Shown piece after piece: positions 1 through 10,328 of a DNA stretch of 64,000 bases. The stretch comes from Spinellus fusiger. Its lineage: Eukaryota; Mucoromycota; Mucoromycetes; Mucorales; Phycomycetaceae. Under the pieces are notes generated by a model. The model was not told where the DNA came from and made no database searches. It saw only the letters and a program-made list of their open reading frames with translations. Position numbers and translations under genes: made by a program. The stretch's first letter is position 1. The number at the start of each line of letters is the position of its first letter. Where the stretch lies: positions 1 through 64,000 of the forward strand of contig JALLLS010000038.1 in assembly GCA_025094145.1 (NCBI GenBank), in the 5' to 3' direction.

Positions 1-2432
1 TTGTATAGTCTTGAGCTGAGGAGCAAAGAGAAACCAGAACGTGAGGCACCAACAGCATGCAGTGTGGACATGGCAAACATTGTGGCTTGCTTTCTGTGTG
101 AGATAATCCCAGAGGAGTTGATTCCATTGTAGACAAAGGGCATGCCAAGGTAAATAAACTCATTGGCTGCTGGAAGGGCCTCTCCATATATCTTGAACTG
201 GTTGGCCTGGGAAACAGAAGGGGAAGACCACTGCACACTTGGAAGGACTCCATCTAAAGCCAACTGAAACAGAGTATGTCTGCCAAACACAGCATATGTT
301 GAACCTCTCCAACCTTACCAAAGACAGCAATATCATTAGCAAAGAAGAGTGAGTTGATTCCTGTAGGCTTATCCATAGTGGTGCTACTGTTGTCTGCTAG
401 TGATGCTTCATACTCTGCCAATGATGATGGTGAGCTGGACTGAACATGTGTTGTTGTTGTTGCCACACTTCTGAATAAACATGCAAGTGGGTTGATGTAT
501 ATGAGTATAGGTGGGGGCTGAGAACTGAGCCTTGTAGTACACCTGTCACTGGAGAGAATGAAGAGGACACATGGTTGTTCAGGATGACTGACACATGGAC
601 ATCATCAAACAAGACAAGCAAGCAAGCAGTGGTGGTGGTGTTTTTCTTGTGAGGGCATCCCAGATCAGGTTCCTGTCACAGTGTCATAGGCTGCCTTGAT
701 GTCCAAGTAGGCTACCACAGGATATGGTGGTGTCTCTGTAATATCTCTTCATCAGGTTGTGTAAACACAGAGCCTGGTCCAGTGCACCTCGTCTTGGTCT
801 GAATCCACCCTGAGCAACATCAAGTGGGGGAGAGTACTTGTGCAGGTCTGGTGCTAGACATACCTCAAACAGCTTTCTGAGAACAGAAGTCAATGAGATT
901 GGCCTGTAGTTGGCTGGATCACTTGGGATCACCCTTTTTGAAGATGGGGAACACCTGTGCTTGACGCCATGGGAGAGGAACATAGGACCACTGCCAACAC
1001 AGGTAACAGCCAGAAAGAATGGGACAAGGTGTGCTCAGTGGCTTTAGCATCTCTGCTCTCAGATGGTTACCCAGGTGCTTTCCTTTTGGCAGCAGTTCAT
1101 ACAAACTTACAATAGGTGTGAGAATGGTGTTGTGGTGCAGGGTGCAGGTGCTGGTGGTCTGAGTGATGTTAATAGTGAGCCCTATAAACACTCTCAAGGT
1201 GTTGGCTCATCACTTCTGCTGCTGCTGGGCCCATCTGGGTGTGGAAGGTCTGCTGTGGCTGTCTTCTTCTACAAATCTGCTTCACCTTGAATAGCCTTTG
1301 TATAGTTCTCTCCATGCTTTGAAAACTCTGCCAGTGTCTTCTCTTGGCTCTTTGCACTCACACCTGAAGGCCTCTGTGCATCCAGGTGCCTCTGCCACCA
1401 ACAAACCTTGTCCAGGCCTCTTGCCCTTTTCCAGCTCTTGAAGCTGTGCTCCCTCTTCTCAACTGCCACCTGCAGAGCCTCACTCCAGAACTTCTGCCAA
1501 TGTGCAGGCTATGTGTCTTGCTTCCAACAGAGCTTCCAAAGCAGAGTAGATGCAGCTGCTGAGCTGATCTGTCAGGCCATCAATGTCAGGACAGACACCA
1601 GGAGGATTGCTCACTGTAGATGTAATTAGTTGACATAGTTGAGAGGAGAGACTATCAAACTTGTCTCTGTATAGATCAGCAACATCTGGCTCCACAAGGC
1701 GTGAGAGGTTCCACATTCTTCTGATGGGTGGTGGTGTGAGAGGAGCTGTAGACATGTCATGATCAAATGTCATACTGAGCAGCCTATGGTCTGAACCAAG
1801 AGAGAGATCACCATACACCATCATGAATGTGTTGTCAAAGAGACAGTTGGACACAAACAGATCCACAATGCTACTCATCTCTTGTTCTTGTTGGAAAGAG
1901 TGGTAGGTTGCTTGACCAAAGGCATGCATGCTGTTCTGGACATACAGCTGACGTTCTTCTAGCCATTCCAGTAGGGCTGTACCTCTAGGATTTGTGTCAT
2001 GGTCCCCAAGAACTGCACCAAGTCTTGCATTCAGATCCCCACAGATGATTGTGTCCTCTGTCAAAGGAATGGAGTTGAGCACTGCAAAAGTGTCTTCAAG
2101 GGAAAGGGAGGGGGGAAGGTAGAGACATATAATTCTCAGTGAACCAATTTGGACACCAAGGGCATAGGGGGAGGGCATAGGGATGTGGGTAACATGGTAG
2201 GGACAGGAGGGAGAAACAAGAGCACAGATACCAAGTGAGCCACGGTAGCTGTTCTCAACAGGCTTGCCATAGGTGTGGAACTGTGTCCAGGAAGTAGGGA
2301 GGTGGGAGGGAGAGAGGAGCCAGGTTTCTGTGATAAAGAGCATAGTAAAGGAGTGTGAGTGTGTCATAATGTCATATACCATAGACTGTTGAAGTCCATT
2401 GGCATTCCATAGGCCTATAGAGACTTATTCAT
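1..2432 (-). pseudogene. LINE A copy 1 ORF2 (endonuclease + reverse transcriptase), frameshifted
   Basis: ORF2 of LINE family A encodes an AP-endonuclease-like domain followed by a reverse transcriptase. Endonuclease words are visible (ICGDLNARLG, GSDHRLL) and RT segments continue downstream (NYRPISLTSVLRKL, GGFRPRRGALDQAL). The expected start is the ATG at 2430-2432 that overlaps the ORF1 stop, but a 2-base deletion beside it puts the start out of frame relative to copies 2 and 3. The largest open piece is 1480-2382. Between about 220 and 1545 the frame changes repeatedly through 1-2 base indels. The conserved FADD core reads FAND in one fragment. It is not functional as read, although the indel pattern could be a sequence-quality effect. 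Confidence 0.85.
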
Positions 2433-3354
2433 ATTGGTGTTTGTTGTTGGAGGACTCAGACATGGCAACAGAGCTTCTTCTGCTCACTTGGAAGGCATTT
2501 GCTGGGTCATCTCTGTCAATGTATCCCTTGTTGGTTGGCTTGGGGGGCATCTGCTCTTCACTGATCCAGCCATTGGCTACAAAAGCAGCAGCAACAGAAA
2601 AAGCAATGTGGGGGCGCATGTACTGGATAGCCTGCATGCATCTGTTCTCTTGGAGTCTGGCTGCCTCAATGCACATCTGCTCAACATTGAAGGTGGCATA
2701 TTTTGGGTCTGCCAGATGCTTGGGGTCCAGAGGGTCAAAGTTCTTGTAGATATCTACCTTGGCCTTATTCAAGACTGCAGTAAGAGACTCAACATACTGG
2801 ACATGGACCAAAAGACCAAGAACAGAATGGGCAGGGAAACACACATCCAGGATTCTACCTGTTTCCAGGCCAAGGGTTCTCAGGAGGCGTCTTGCCTCTG
2901 GGCGGTTCATGCATCTGCCTCTTGGAATGTACACATAAGTGTAACCTTTAGGACCTTCTTGGATGGTGAAGGCATGTGCAGCAGATTCCACTCTCCTAGT
3001 TGAAGGTGCTGGGCGGGTCTTTTTGGCTACAGTAGCCCATGTGGAGTCCTTGGCTGTCTTCTCAGCCTGTTGGTGGTTCTTTGGTGCATGTGTCACCTCT
3101 TGTATCACAGGAGTTGCCTTATTAGTCAAGGCAGCAAGCTTTGCCTCAAGGGCTGCCACAGTCTCTCTCAGCTGCTTGTTTTCTTCCATAATGGCCTCAA
3201 AGGCCTCAAGTCTCTGCTTCTGATGGGTGTGCTCAGAAGCCATTTGAGCAAAGCTCTGTTGGAGTGACGTCACTGCCGAGATAAGTTGAGCTTCGGTGGT
3301 GGTGGTGGTGGCATTAGCCAAAAGGTGTTGTTGTCCTGCTGGAGAAGAGAACAT
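2425..3354 (-). CDS. LINE A copy 1 ORF1 (coiled-coil, Gag-like RNA-binding protein)
   Basis: The first ORF of LINE family A is intact here at about 309 aa from the chosen Met (MFSSPAG); an in-frame Met lies five codons upstream. I chose this start because the family B protein has a Met at the aligned position. Residues about 15-75 form a Gln/Leu/Glu-rich coiled coil. A conserved central block (YVYIPRGR, then FPAHSVLGLLVHVQY) resembles the nucleic-acid-binding fold of LINE ORF1 proteins, but I cannot assign it to a named domain. The C-terminus is charged and probably disordered. The stop overlaps the ORF2 start region. The expected role is binding LINE RNA in a ribonucleoprotein with ORF2. Confidence 0.8.
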   Translation of the reverse strand: MFSSPAGQQHLLANATTTTTEAQLISAVTSLQQSFAQMASEHTHQKQRLEAFEAIMEENKQLRETVAALEAKLAALTNKATPVIQEVTHAPKNHQQAEKTAKDSTWATVAKKTRPAPSTRRVESAAHAFTIQEGPKGYTYVYIPRGRCMNRPEARRLLRTLGLETGRILDVCFPAHSVLGLLVHVQYVESLTAVLNKAKVDIYKNFDPLDPKHLADPKYATFNVEQMCIEAARLQENRCMQAIQYMRPHIAFSVAAAFVANGWISEEQMPPKPTNKGYIDRDDPANAFQVSRRSSVAMSESSNNKHQYE

Positions 3355-3561
3355 AGTGGATCTGGTCAAGTTTGAGAGCTGGAGGTCTGAAACTTTTGTA
3401 GAAGATAGTCGGGAGATGGGGGAAGATGGATTGATGATGGATGCAGATGGATGCAGATGGATGCAGATGGATGCAGCTTTTTGGAGATGGATGGACGTTT
3501 TGAATTTTTGGATTGAACTTACAAATTTTGAAAAAAAGTAATTTTAGCAGAAAGAGAAGTT

Positions 3562-3632
3562 GCGCTGATGGTTAAGTGGTATAATCTTCGCCTGCCACGC
3601 GAAGGGCCCGGGTTCGATTCCCGGTTAGCGCA
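3562..3632 (+). tRNA. tRNA-Gly (anticodon GCC)
   Basis: A 71-nt cloverleaf: acceptor stem GCGCTGA paired with TTAGCGC, anticodon stem TTCGC/GCGAA around a CTGCCAC loop (GCC anticodon), and T-arm GGTTCGATTCC. No intron is seen. A T5 run near 3644 could be the Pol III terminator. The first base lies one nucleotide after the 5' end of a minus-strand LINE, so tRNA and LINE are head to head. The internal A and B boxes are intact, so transcription should not depend on the replaced upstream DNA. Confidence 0.95.
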
Positions 3633-4190
3633 ATCCATTCAACATTTTTAGTTAAATAATGAGCAAGTATTAAATAGACAATATTTTAATCTTATTTACT
3701 AAATTCCATATTTTCTTTTTGCAAAATTTGTCAAAGGGTGTTTTTATTTAAGCATATTTCAAATTTCAAAGAAGTGTGTTTTATCTGAAATGAAAAAGTA
3801 GACATTAAAATGATAAGACTTTATCCTAGAATAGATTGCTTTTATTTAGTGGAATATACAACTACAGTTCAAAGTATTTTTATTTTTGGGTGTTGGTTGC
3901 TATTTGCACATTGGGCATTTTAGCCACCCTATGAGATTGTTTGAAAAAAAAATAATAAACATTGAAACACTTCAAATACATAAGTGAAAAAAATAATGCA
4001 AAGAGAGAAGAGACAGAAAGAAAAGAAAATATAAAACCTCAATGAGGAAAAAATGATGAGAAATAATGAAACATGAGAAATGATGGTAAAATGAGAATTA
4101 TGAATAGACATCCAAAAGGCCATAAAGTCAGCAAAGAAACCAAGACACCAAAAAGATAACCGTCATCCTGTGGCAATTCAAAATCTAACA
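3633..4190. other. Intergenic AT-rich stretch downstream of tRNA-Gly
   Basis: I see no gene here. It is AT-rich with A-runs and no convincing coding frame or known repeat. Confidence 0.5.
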
Positions 4191-5534
4191 AGGGATACTT
4201 AGAGCAACTTGGACAATCCTGAGAACACAAATACAGCAACTACACTAACAGCTTCTGGCTTTGTTAAATGGGTTAAGAATGGGTAGTAGAGAAGAGATCA
4301 GAGGAGAAGTGAGGATACAGCATCTGTTACTGCAGGAGTCTTTGCACTCTATGGCAGTATTGGTGTTCCTGCTCAACACACCCATCAGCAGCCTCAATGA
4401 GCAGGCTACCAGCTGATGGCTCTACCTTAAAGTCTTGAGTAGACGTGGCTCAATCAATGGCTTGCAGCAGTATTAACAAACTGGGCCAAAGATCTCACCA
4501 TTTAACAAAAGACTTAACTGTGCACAACAGAAGATTTAGACAATAGTCAATTGGATGAACATCTTGTGGTGGTGCAGGAACTAAGAAGAACAAGAACGTG
4601 GAGCATTCATGGTCAATGAATGTGCAAGTGAGAAAGTGGTCCCAATTGGCAGATGGGTGGCCACATTGGCAAGGAACTGAAGGTATTGGTGGTAACCAAG
4701 CAATCCTTCATTTTAGTAGACAATGTTTTTCTTTGCACATGCATGGTAGTAAAAGAATTAGATTCCAAACAGGTCTACATAGTCCATGGGCTACCATCAC
4801 CAGTGGATTCTTGCCACATACTAGACTAGTAATTTCACTTTGAAGACATTCAAGATAAGCTACTTTTAATGGATATTTAGGAGGGTTGTGAGCCCATCCT
4901 ATTCTTTGAGCATTTTGCCAGAGTACATTGCCACATAGCTTAATCCATCTGGCTTTACTCTGGGGTGCTTCAAGCTGTGGGACAAGGCACCAGAGGAGGG
5001 TGTCTTCAGGAAGGGTAGCTGCATGCTCAACAAATTTGGCTTGCAGATAAAGAAAACAAGAGTATATGTTAGGAAGGGCAGCTAATTGGGCAACCTGGAT
5101 CATTCCAAACCTAGCAGTAGCAGATCTAGCAAGACAAAGTCTCAGACAAGCAGACTGACAGATTTGTAGTGGGTGGATACCTAGTCTATTGACATTACAA
5201 ATAGCCAACCCATACTCAAGAATAGGCCAAACAAAAACAGTATATGCTCTTAGGGCTGCTGTAATTCCAAAGCCATACATGTTTACACCCATTCCTCTCA
5301 GCTTTTGCATTACTGCAATTGCCTTGACTTGTGAGTGTGAGAAAAGTGCATCTTGGTTAATACCTTGATGTGAAAAGGGGATACCAGGGTACTTGAAAGT
5401 ATCACAGGTTAGAAGCTCATTGCCATAAAGGTAAAACAGCACATTGGCCAGGGCATTGAGTACTTCACATTTAGAGGGACTCCATTTGTAACCAAGGAGG
5501 GTTGAGTGAATTTTGGCAAGTGCAATATACAACT
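4191..5534 (-). pseudogene. LINE family D fragment: C-terminal part of ORF2 and 3' UTR
   Basis: The open piece 4708-5532 (274 aa) matches in character the region after the RT catalytic core in LINE ORF2 proteins. The words GYKWSPSKCEV and GIPFSHQGIN parallel GFRWSPSKCAV and GIPFVYNGIN of family A, and VWPILEYGLAICNV parallels IRPKFEYGLAITVL. Downstream (lower coordinates) the frame decays, consistent with a 3' tail. The 5' side is cut at a TA where a Tc1-like element begins, so the RT core and endonuclease are missing. A separate family D 5' portion lies at 33441-36312; I cannot show that the two were ever one copy. Confidence 0.7.
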
Positions 5535-5535
5535 A

Positions 5536-6892
5536 CAGTGGCTCATGGAAAACATATGTAGATTTCAAATCCAGACCCTAATTTCTTTCTTAAAATTTTT
5601 TATTAAACATTCCTCATTTATTGCTTTTCCCCCATAATGTCTACCTTATCTAACACCACCAACCAACCCATGAGACCTCATAGAAACAAGAAAAAAAAAT
5701 TGATGACTTCACTCAATGCCTCATTGCTCATAAGACCACCATAAGTGGGACCAGCCTGGTTGCCATTTCTGCTAGGTTTGGAGTCAGTGCACAGTTGGTT
5801 TCCCTTATTGTAAAGAGATATAAGGAAACTGGCTGTTTCAAGGCCAAGAAGAGCACTGGGCGCAAGTCCATTCTTAATGAGAGGGATGAGAGAAAAGTTG
5901 CTCAAGAAGTGAGAAGGGATTTATTCCAGACAATGAATCAGCTTTGCAAGCAGATAACTACCCAAGTGTCCATGAACACTTTTAGAAAATTGATAAAGAG
6001 GCTTGGCCTGTTCTCTTGCAGGGTGGTCAAGAAACCTTCTCTCACTACTAAGCACAAGAAGTTGAGACTTGCTTGGGCCAAGGCCCACCTCTACTGGATG
6101 GAGGAAGACTGGAAGACAGTCATCTGGTCCAATGAGTCAAAGTACTAACTCATGATGACCAACAACTGCAACAGAGTGGTGTGCAAGAAGAAGGAGGGGT
6201 TGCTCCCAAAGAACATCAAGCCCACCATGAAGTTTGGTGGCAGTAGCATGATGGTGTGGGGTTCTTTCTCTGGTGAAGGTGTTGGAAGGTTGGTGCCTGT
6301 GAAGGACAGTATAGACAGTAGAAGATACATTGATATCTTGAAAGAGAATTACTGCCCTGAGCTGGCTCAACTCAAGGCACTGAATCCAGAGGTGGATTAT
6401 GTTCTTCAAAAGAACAATGCCAGCTGCCACAAGAGTAGAGAGTCCAGGTTGTGGAAGGCATATGAGAGCATTGCCACTATGGAGGGGTGGTTCTCACAAA
6501 GCCCCAACCTCAACCCAATAGAGCATTTGTGGGAGGAGCTAGACAGAGCCATCAGAAAGAGGATGACCCCAGCAAGCTCCCTTCAAGATTTGGAGGTGCT
6601 CTTGTTAGAAGAATAAGAAAATATTCCCAAGGACACCACAGACACCCTAATCAGCAGTATGCATTGGAGATATAGGATTATCATTGAGGCCAAGGGTGGA
6701 AACACCAAATATTAATGGTTTCTATCAAATAAACTTGTATATATTATTCTGTTGTCCTTCTTTATACTTCATTCAATTTTCAAGTCTCTACTATGTATTT
6801 AATGTATGTTTTTATTACAAAGAATAAGTATTTCCTATTGCAGAATTATACTGGGGTATGAAAAAAATCCATTATTATTTTGAAAGCCACTG
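5536..6892 (+). mobile_element. Tc1-like DNA transposon, copy M1
   Basis: The element is bounded by TA on both sides (5534-5535 and 6893-6894), the Tc1/mariner target duplication. Its ends are imperfect inverted repeats: CAGTGGCTCATGG at the left, and a right end that reads CAGTGGCTTTCA when reversed. It is about 1.36 kb with one transposase gene, now broken. It is closely related to M2 (17287-18646). Confidence 0.92.
5655..6616 (+). pseudogene. Tc1-like transposase (M1), inactivated
   Basis: A DDE transposase of the Tc1 type. The N-terminal part (about 5740-6050) is the paired helix-turn-helix DNA-binding region. The catalytic half has the family landmarks WSNES, VWGSFSGEGVG, LQKNNASCH and PNLNPIEHLWEEL. 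In the family the first two landmarks carry catalytic Asp (WSDES; QxDNxPCH); here both are Asn, while the Glu of NPIEHLWEEL remains. An in-frame TAA at 6146-6148 replaces a Gln codon seen in a related copy. It therefore has lost two of three catalytic residues and carries a stop. The start codon is unclear. Confidence 0.88.
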
Positions 6893-7129
6893 TACAACCC
6901 AGTACCTTTCAAACATGTAACTTTCTTATTAGATGATCATGATTCTAAAATCAATTACAATAATCCTGACATAAATAAAGAAAAACTTTATTCATACAAG
7001 TTGAAAATTTCTGGTTTAAGAATACATGTATTGTGTAACATCAATTGCATAGTAAGTTTTGTTTCTAGTAATAAATTCTGTAGAGATAATGCTGATAGAC
7101 AGATGTTTTTTTTAAAAAAAAATAGGTAT

Positions 7130-7450
7130 AGAAGATATGTAAAGGACCACTGGAAACAGGTAGGAAGAAGGTACTAGGTGTTGTGCAAATAAGACAAGAT
7201 ATGGTAGATAGTATATGCTGATAGCAGATATCAGAATAAAGATTTATTTATAACAATTAGATTAGTATTTATACTGATGTCTCTATGCTACTATCTAATT
7301 ACTAAGTATAAAATGCTATATGGAAAATAAAGGAGTGTATAATTAGTGATATAGAAGTAATACAAAATAAAGGAGTGGTATTGATGGGAGGGAAAATAGT
7401 GTAAAATAAGGAGTGTTCAAGTTAGATTATCATACAATATTATAAAAAAA
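7130..7450 (-). repeat. Degenerate LTR of a Gypsy-like family (related to the 378-bp solo LTR)
   Basis: The sequence contains ACTAGGTGTTGTGC, GCAGATATCAGAAT and AAAGGAGTG blocks that recur at 30475-30722 and 37643-37865. In reverse complement they align with the solo LTR at 10601-10978. It is AT-rich and decayed, with no clear duplication. Confidence 0.6.
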
Positions 7451-9254
7451 CAAGATTGTATAGGATTTGATAGTAGTTATTATTATTTTATAGATGACTT
7501 TATATAAAATACAGATTTAGATAGGCAAAACTTTGTATATCCCTTTTATAAAATGATCAATCAACCTCTTACCAAAGAAAGAAAAACTTTAATACTATAT
7601 TTGGGCCTTTTAGATCAAAAATAAAAACTTTATCTGCTAATATAGATAATATATTTAAGAAATTTAGTAATAAATATAGTTACTAAGACTTTTAATATAA
7701 AAGTATACAATTTATAGTATAAAGTAGTATTATTAATTAAAAATATAAAATTGTTTTCTGAAAAAAATTATATTAGACCTAATAAAATTAAAAAATTATG
7801 GTTTGATAACAATTTCAACTTTAAATATAACAATAATTTAAATAAATATATTAATATTAATTATAAAAAAATATATTATAATATAAATCTTGATGATTTA
7901 GAAAAAATGCAAGATAAATTCTTAAATCTATCATTAGAACATGAATTATGTACTTTTAATAAAAAAAATAAAGATTACTACTTTTATATTATTTGTAAAT
8001 ATAAATAATAATAGAATGAATACAATGAATTTATAAATTTTTTAAAATAAATATAGATAAACTGAAAATTAAATATTATAGTATTTTATAATATATAAAT
8101 GATATAAATGATATAAAAATAAATTATGAAATTAATATATAGTAACATAAATTAATATATCAAATCTGAAGATAAGAAGTTAATCATTTTAAATATTATA
8201 CCTAAAAAAATGTTTATCAGTATAATATAACAGATAGATTGATTATCATTAAAATCTATCTTTTGATATTTTAAATTAATTTATATTTTATTATTGTTAA
8301 ATTGAAAATACAATAAGTATATAGTAATATTTATTAAATGTTTTCTTCTAATAAAAATAACAATTATTAAGGGGTAGATATTTTAATAGTTTTAAATAAA
8401 TTAATAAGATTACATAGTAAATTAATTATAAATTGTATTAATAACTTTATTTTTTCTAAAAAAAACAACAACTAACTTTTATATATAATCTAATTATAGA
8501 ATCTGTCTAACTATAAATTTAAAATTCTTATCTAATTATATAGTTTTAATTTTTATTATTAATATATATATTATTTTATCATAATTAATATTTAAATGTA
8601 TTTTTTATTATAAATCTTTATATTTTTATTAGAAACAAAACAGAAATATTTTGGACAGGTAATCATTATTTTTATATATATTTTTTTATATATTATAGTG
8701 TATCTTGCATATACCTAAAAATATTTAGTATTATCTAAATTTAAATAATATTATAAAATTATAAAAAAGATTATTTCTATTAAATATATGTAGTTCTATG
8801 TTATCAATTATTTTATGTTATAATATAGTATTAGAATACTACTTATATAAATGTTTATTTTTTAAATCTATATATTATGTCTAATAATATATAAACAAGA
8901 CCTTTAATATAATAGAATATATAGCAATAACTATTTAGGCTTTAAATATATTAGATGTTCTAGCAATATATTTAATAAACTCATATATTTTCATATTTAA
9001 CAACATATTAATATATATATATATTAATTAATATGTTTTTAGATTAAAAAGAAAAAACTTATATATTATAAAGATATAAAATATACCTATATAAAATATT
9101 TTACATATTTTAAATAGCAATAATTTCTCCTTACTGGATACTGCCAATATATTATAATTAATAATTAATTTTTTTAATTTTATAACAAGAATATTAAATT
9201 TCAAGAAAAATTATCAGACTCAATAACAAGATACTTTGTTAAATTCAAAAGAAG
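7451..9254. other. Extremely AT-rich tract, probable hypermutated repeat relic
   Basis: About 1.8 kb almost without G or C. One 85-codon open frame (7751-8008) is Asn/Lys/Ile/Tyr-rich and is expected by chance in such DNA. Around 8370-8460 a frame reads words such as VDILIVLNKLIRLHS that loosely resemble the integrase-core motif ILVVVDRLTK of Gypsy elements; this is suggestive only. No RNA gene or origin is recognised. Confidence 0.55.
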
Positions 9255-9443
9255 AATATTAGATTCAGAAACAAGGATACTTTTATTAAAACAATTTTGA
9301 CATGTTTATTTATACTAAATAGACAGGTGACTGTGTTATTAAGAATAATCTATTACTGTTTTAGGATGCTTGATAATATTGGCCTGTTCAGTAGACTTTA
9401 ATATGCAGTGTCTTAACTATGAATTATGTTATAGAATGAAGAC
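9255..9443 (+). repeat. Fragment of the LTR family seen complete at 23068-23322
   Basis: Shares long stretches (for example ATACTTTTATTAAAACAATT and GACTTTAATATGCAGTGTC) with the 255-bp solo LTR at 23068-23322. It is truncated on the right where the L2 repeat begins. Confidence 0.7.
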
Positions 9444-10074
9444 TGAGATTGTTCAGACAGGTAGATTTACTAGACTGAACAAAGATAATTTTTATTGAGT
9501 AAAGAAAGGTTCATTATTTATACTTTTTGTGGGTGCTTATCCTTTGGTGGCTTCTACCTTATGGTAGTTATGATAGTCAACCTTATGGCTACTTCACAAT
9601 TATAATTAAATGATTGGTGGGGACATTCTACCTTATGGTAGAATTCACTCTCTTTGACCTTATGGTCAGTGTCTATATTACTACCTTATGGTAGTATTAA
9701 TAACTGCCACCTTATGGTTGGCTCATATGTTTTACTTAGTTGTATTATTATTAGATTCAACCCTATGGTTGGTTTCTGGGATAAGCACTTCATTATTAGA
9801 ACCATTAATTATTATTAGTCTTTACTCAATTGACACTGATAGGTTAATATTGTTCTGTTAGGATTATTAATGAAGATGGCTCTTGTTAAGTGTCCAATAG
9901 TACACTGAGCTTTAGAAGGTGATTTGTAGTTACAACCAATCAGTGAGATGATACAGAGATGTACTATGGTACTTGTGTGTACTCAAGCTTTCATAGATTA
10001 TTCTGAATGTCCCAGCACACTACTTGTGTTGACCTATTCATAGAGAATCTTTGGATTGAAGTTAAAACACAACA
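9444..10074 (+). repeat. L2 LTR-like repeat with hairpin array (copy 1)
   Basis: Begins TGAGATTG and ends ACACAACA, so it has TG...CA termini, and recurs at 17134-19431, 32864-33440, 44000-44557 and 46586-47424. It contains a TATA-like TTTATACTTTTTGTGGG block. The central 9554-9780 segment is a series of short inverted repeats with a constant TTAT (once CTAT) loop. It has no coding capacity and no matching flanking duplication. Confidence 0.75.
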
Positions 10075-10079
10075 CAGGG

Positions 10080-10328
10080 GCAGGGATACAACACACAATT
10101 TGAGCACAACTGGTAACTAGGCAACTATTCTTTAAGCAATTCTTGCTTCTCTTAACAGTCCCAACAATACTTAACATAAACAAAAAGGTCAATGTTTATT
10201 AGATATTCAATTGATGTGGTTTTTATACACTGTTTCCTTGTGTTGTTAGCTATATCTATTAATCTTATTAACTTTTAACACCATATATATATTGGAAATA
10301 TTGTTGACTATTCACACTATAGCCACTG
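10080..10328 (-). repeat. L6 LTR-element remnant
   Basis: The reverse complement matches 42170-42400 (shared CAATTTGAGC, TAACTAGGCAACTATTC and CCCAACAATACTTAA words). It is a non-coding remnant of an unassigned LTR-type repeat. It abuts and truncates LINE B ORF2. Confidence 0.55.

Larger units (their letters stand above)
1..3561 (-). mobile_element. LINE family A, copy 1 (cut by window start)
   Basis: A non-LTR retrotransposon on the minus strand with its 5' end at about 3560 and its 3' end outside the window. It carries ORF1 then ORF2 and is nearly identical to the copies at 12199-16872 and 37941-42000. The 5' end reads (plus strand) AGCAGAAAGAGAAGT and is followed after one base by a tRNA-Gly gene. 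The 5' UTR holds a short ATGGATGCAG-type tandem repeat with more units here than in the other copies. ORF2 is broken by many small indels between about 220 and 1545, while the rest matches the other copies almost base for base. Confidence 0.9.

Noticed and set aside
3562..3632. tRNA-Gly as part of the LINE itself (tRNA-derived SINE-like head)
   Set aside because: The LINE copies carry three different tRNAs with full cloverleaves on the opposite strand, and the tRNA bases form the target duplication in copy 2, so they are host genes.
4598..4843. 81-aa plus-strand frame
   Set aside because: It overlaps the 3' part of LINE D on the other strand and has no recognisable domain.
7751..8008. 85-aa Asn/Lys-rich frame in the AT-rich tract
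   Set aside because: Composition alone explains an open frame of this length; no family resemblance is seen.
9554..9780. Hairpin array as a CRISPR array
   Set aside because: The units are not evenly spaced identical direct repeats, no cas-like gene is present, and the host looks eukaryotic; they are inverted motifs within an LTR-like repeat.
9444..10074. L2 as a protein-coding DNA transposon
   Set aside because: TG...CA ends and a TATA-like block fit an LTR better; there is no transposase and no TA duplication.
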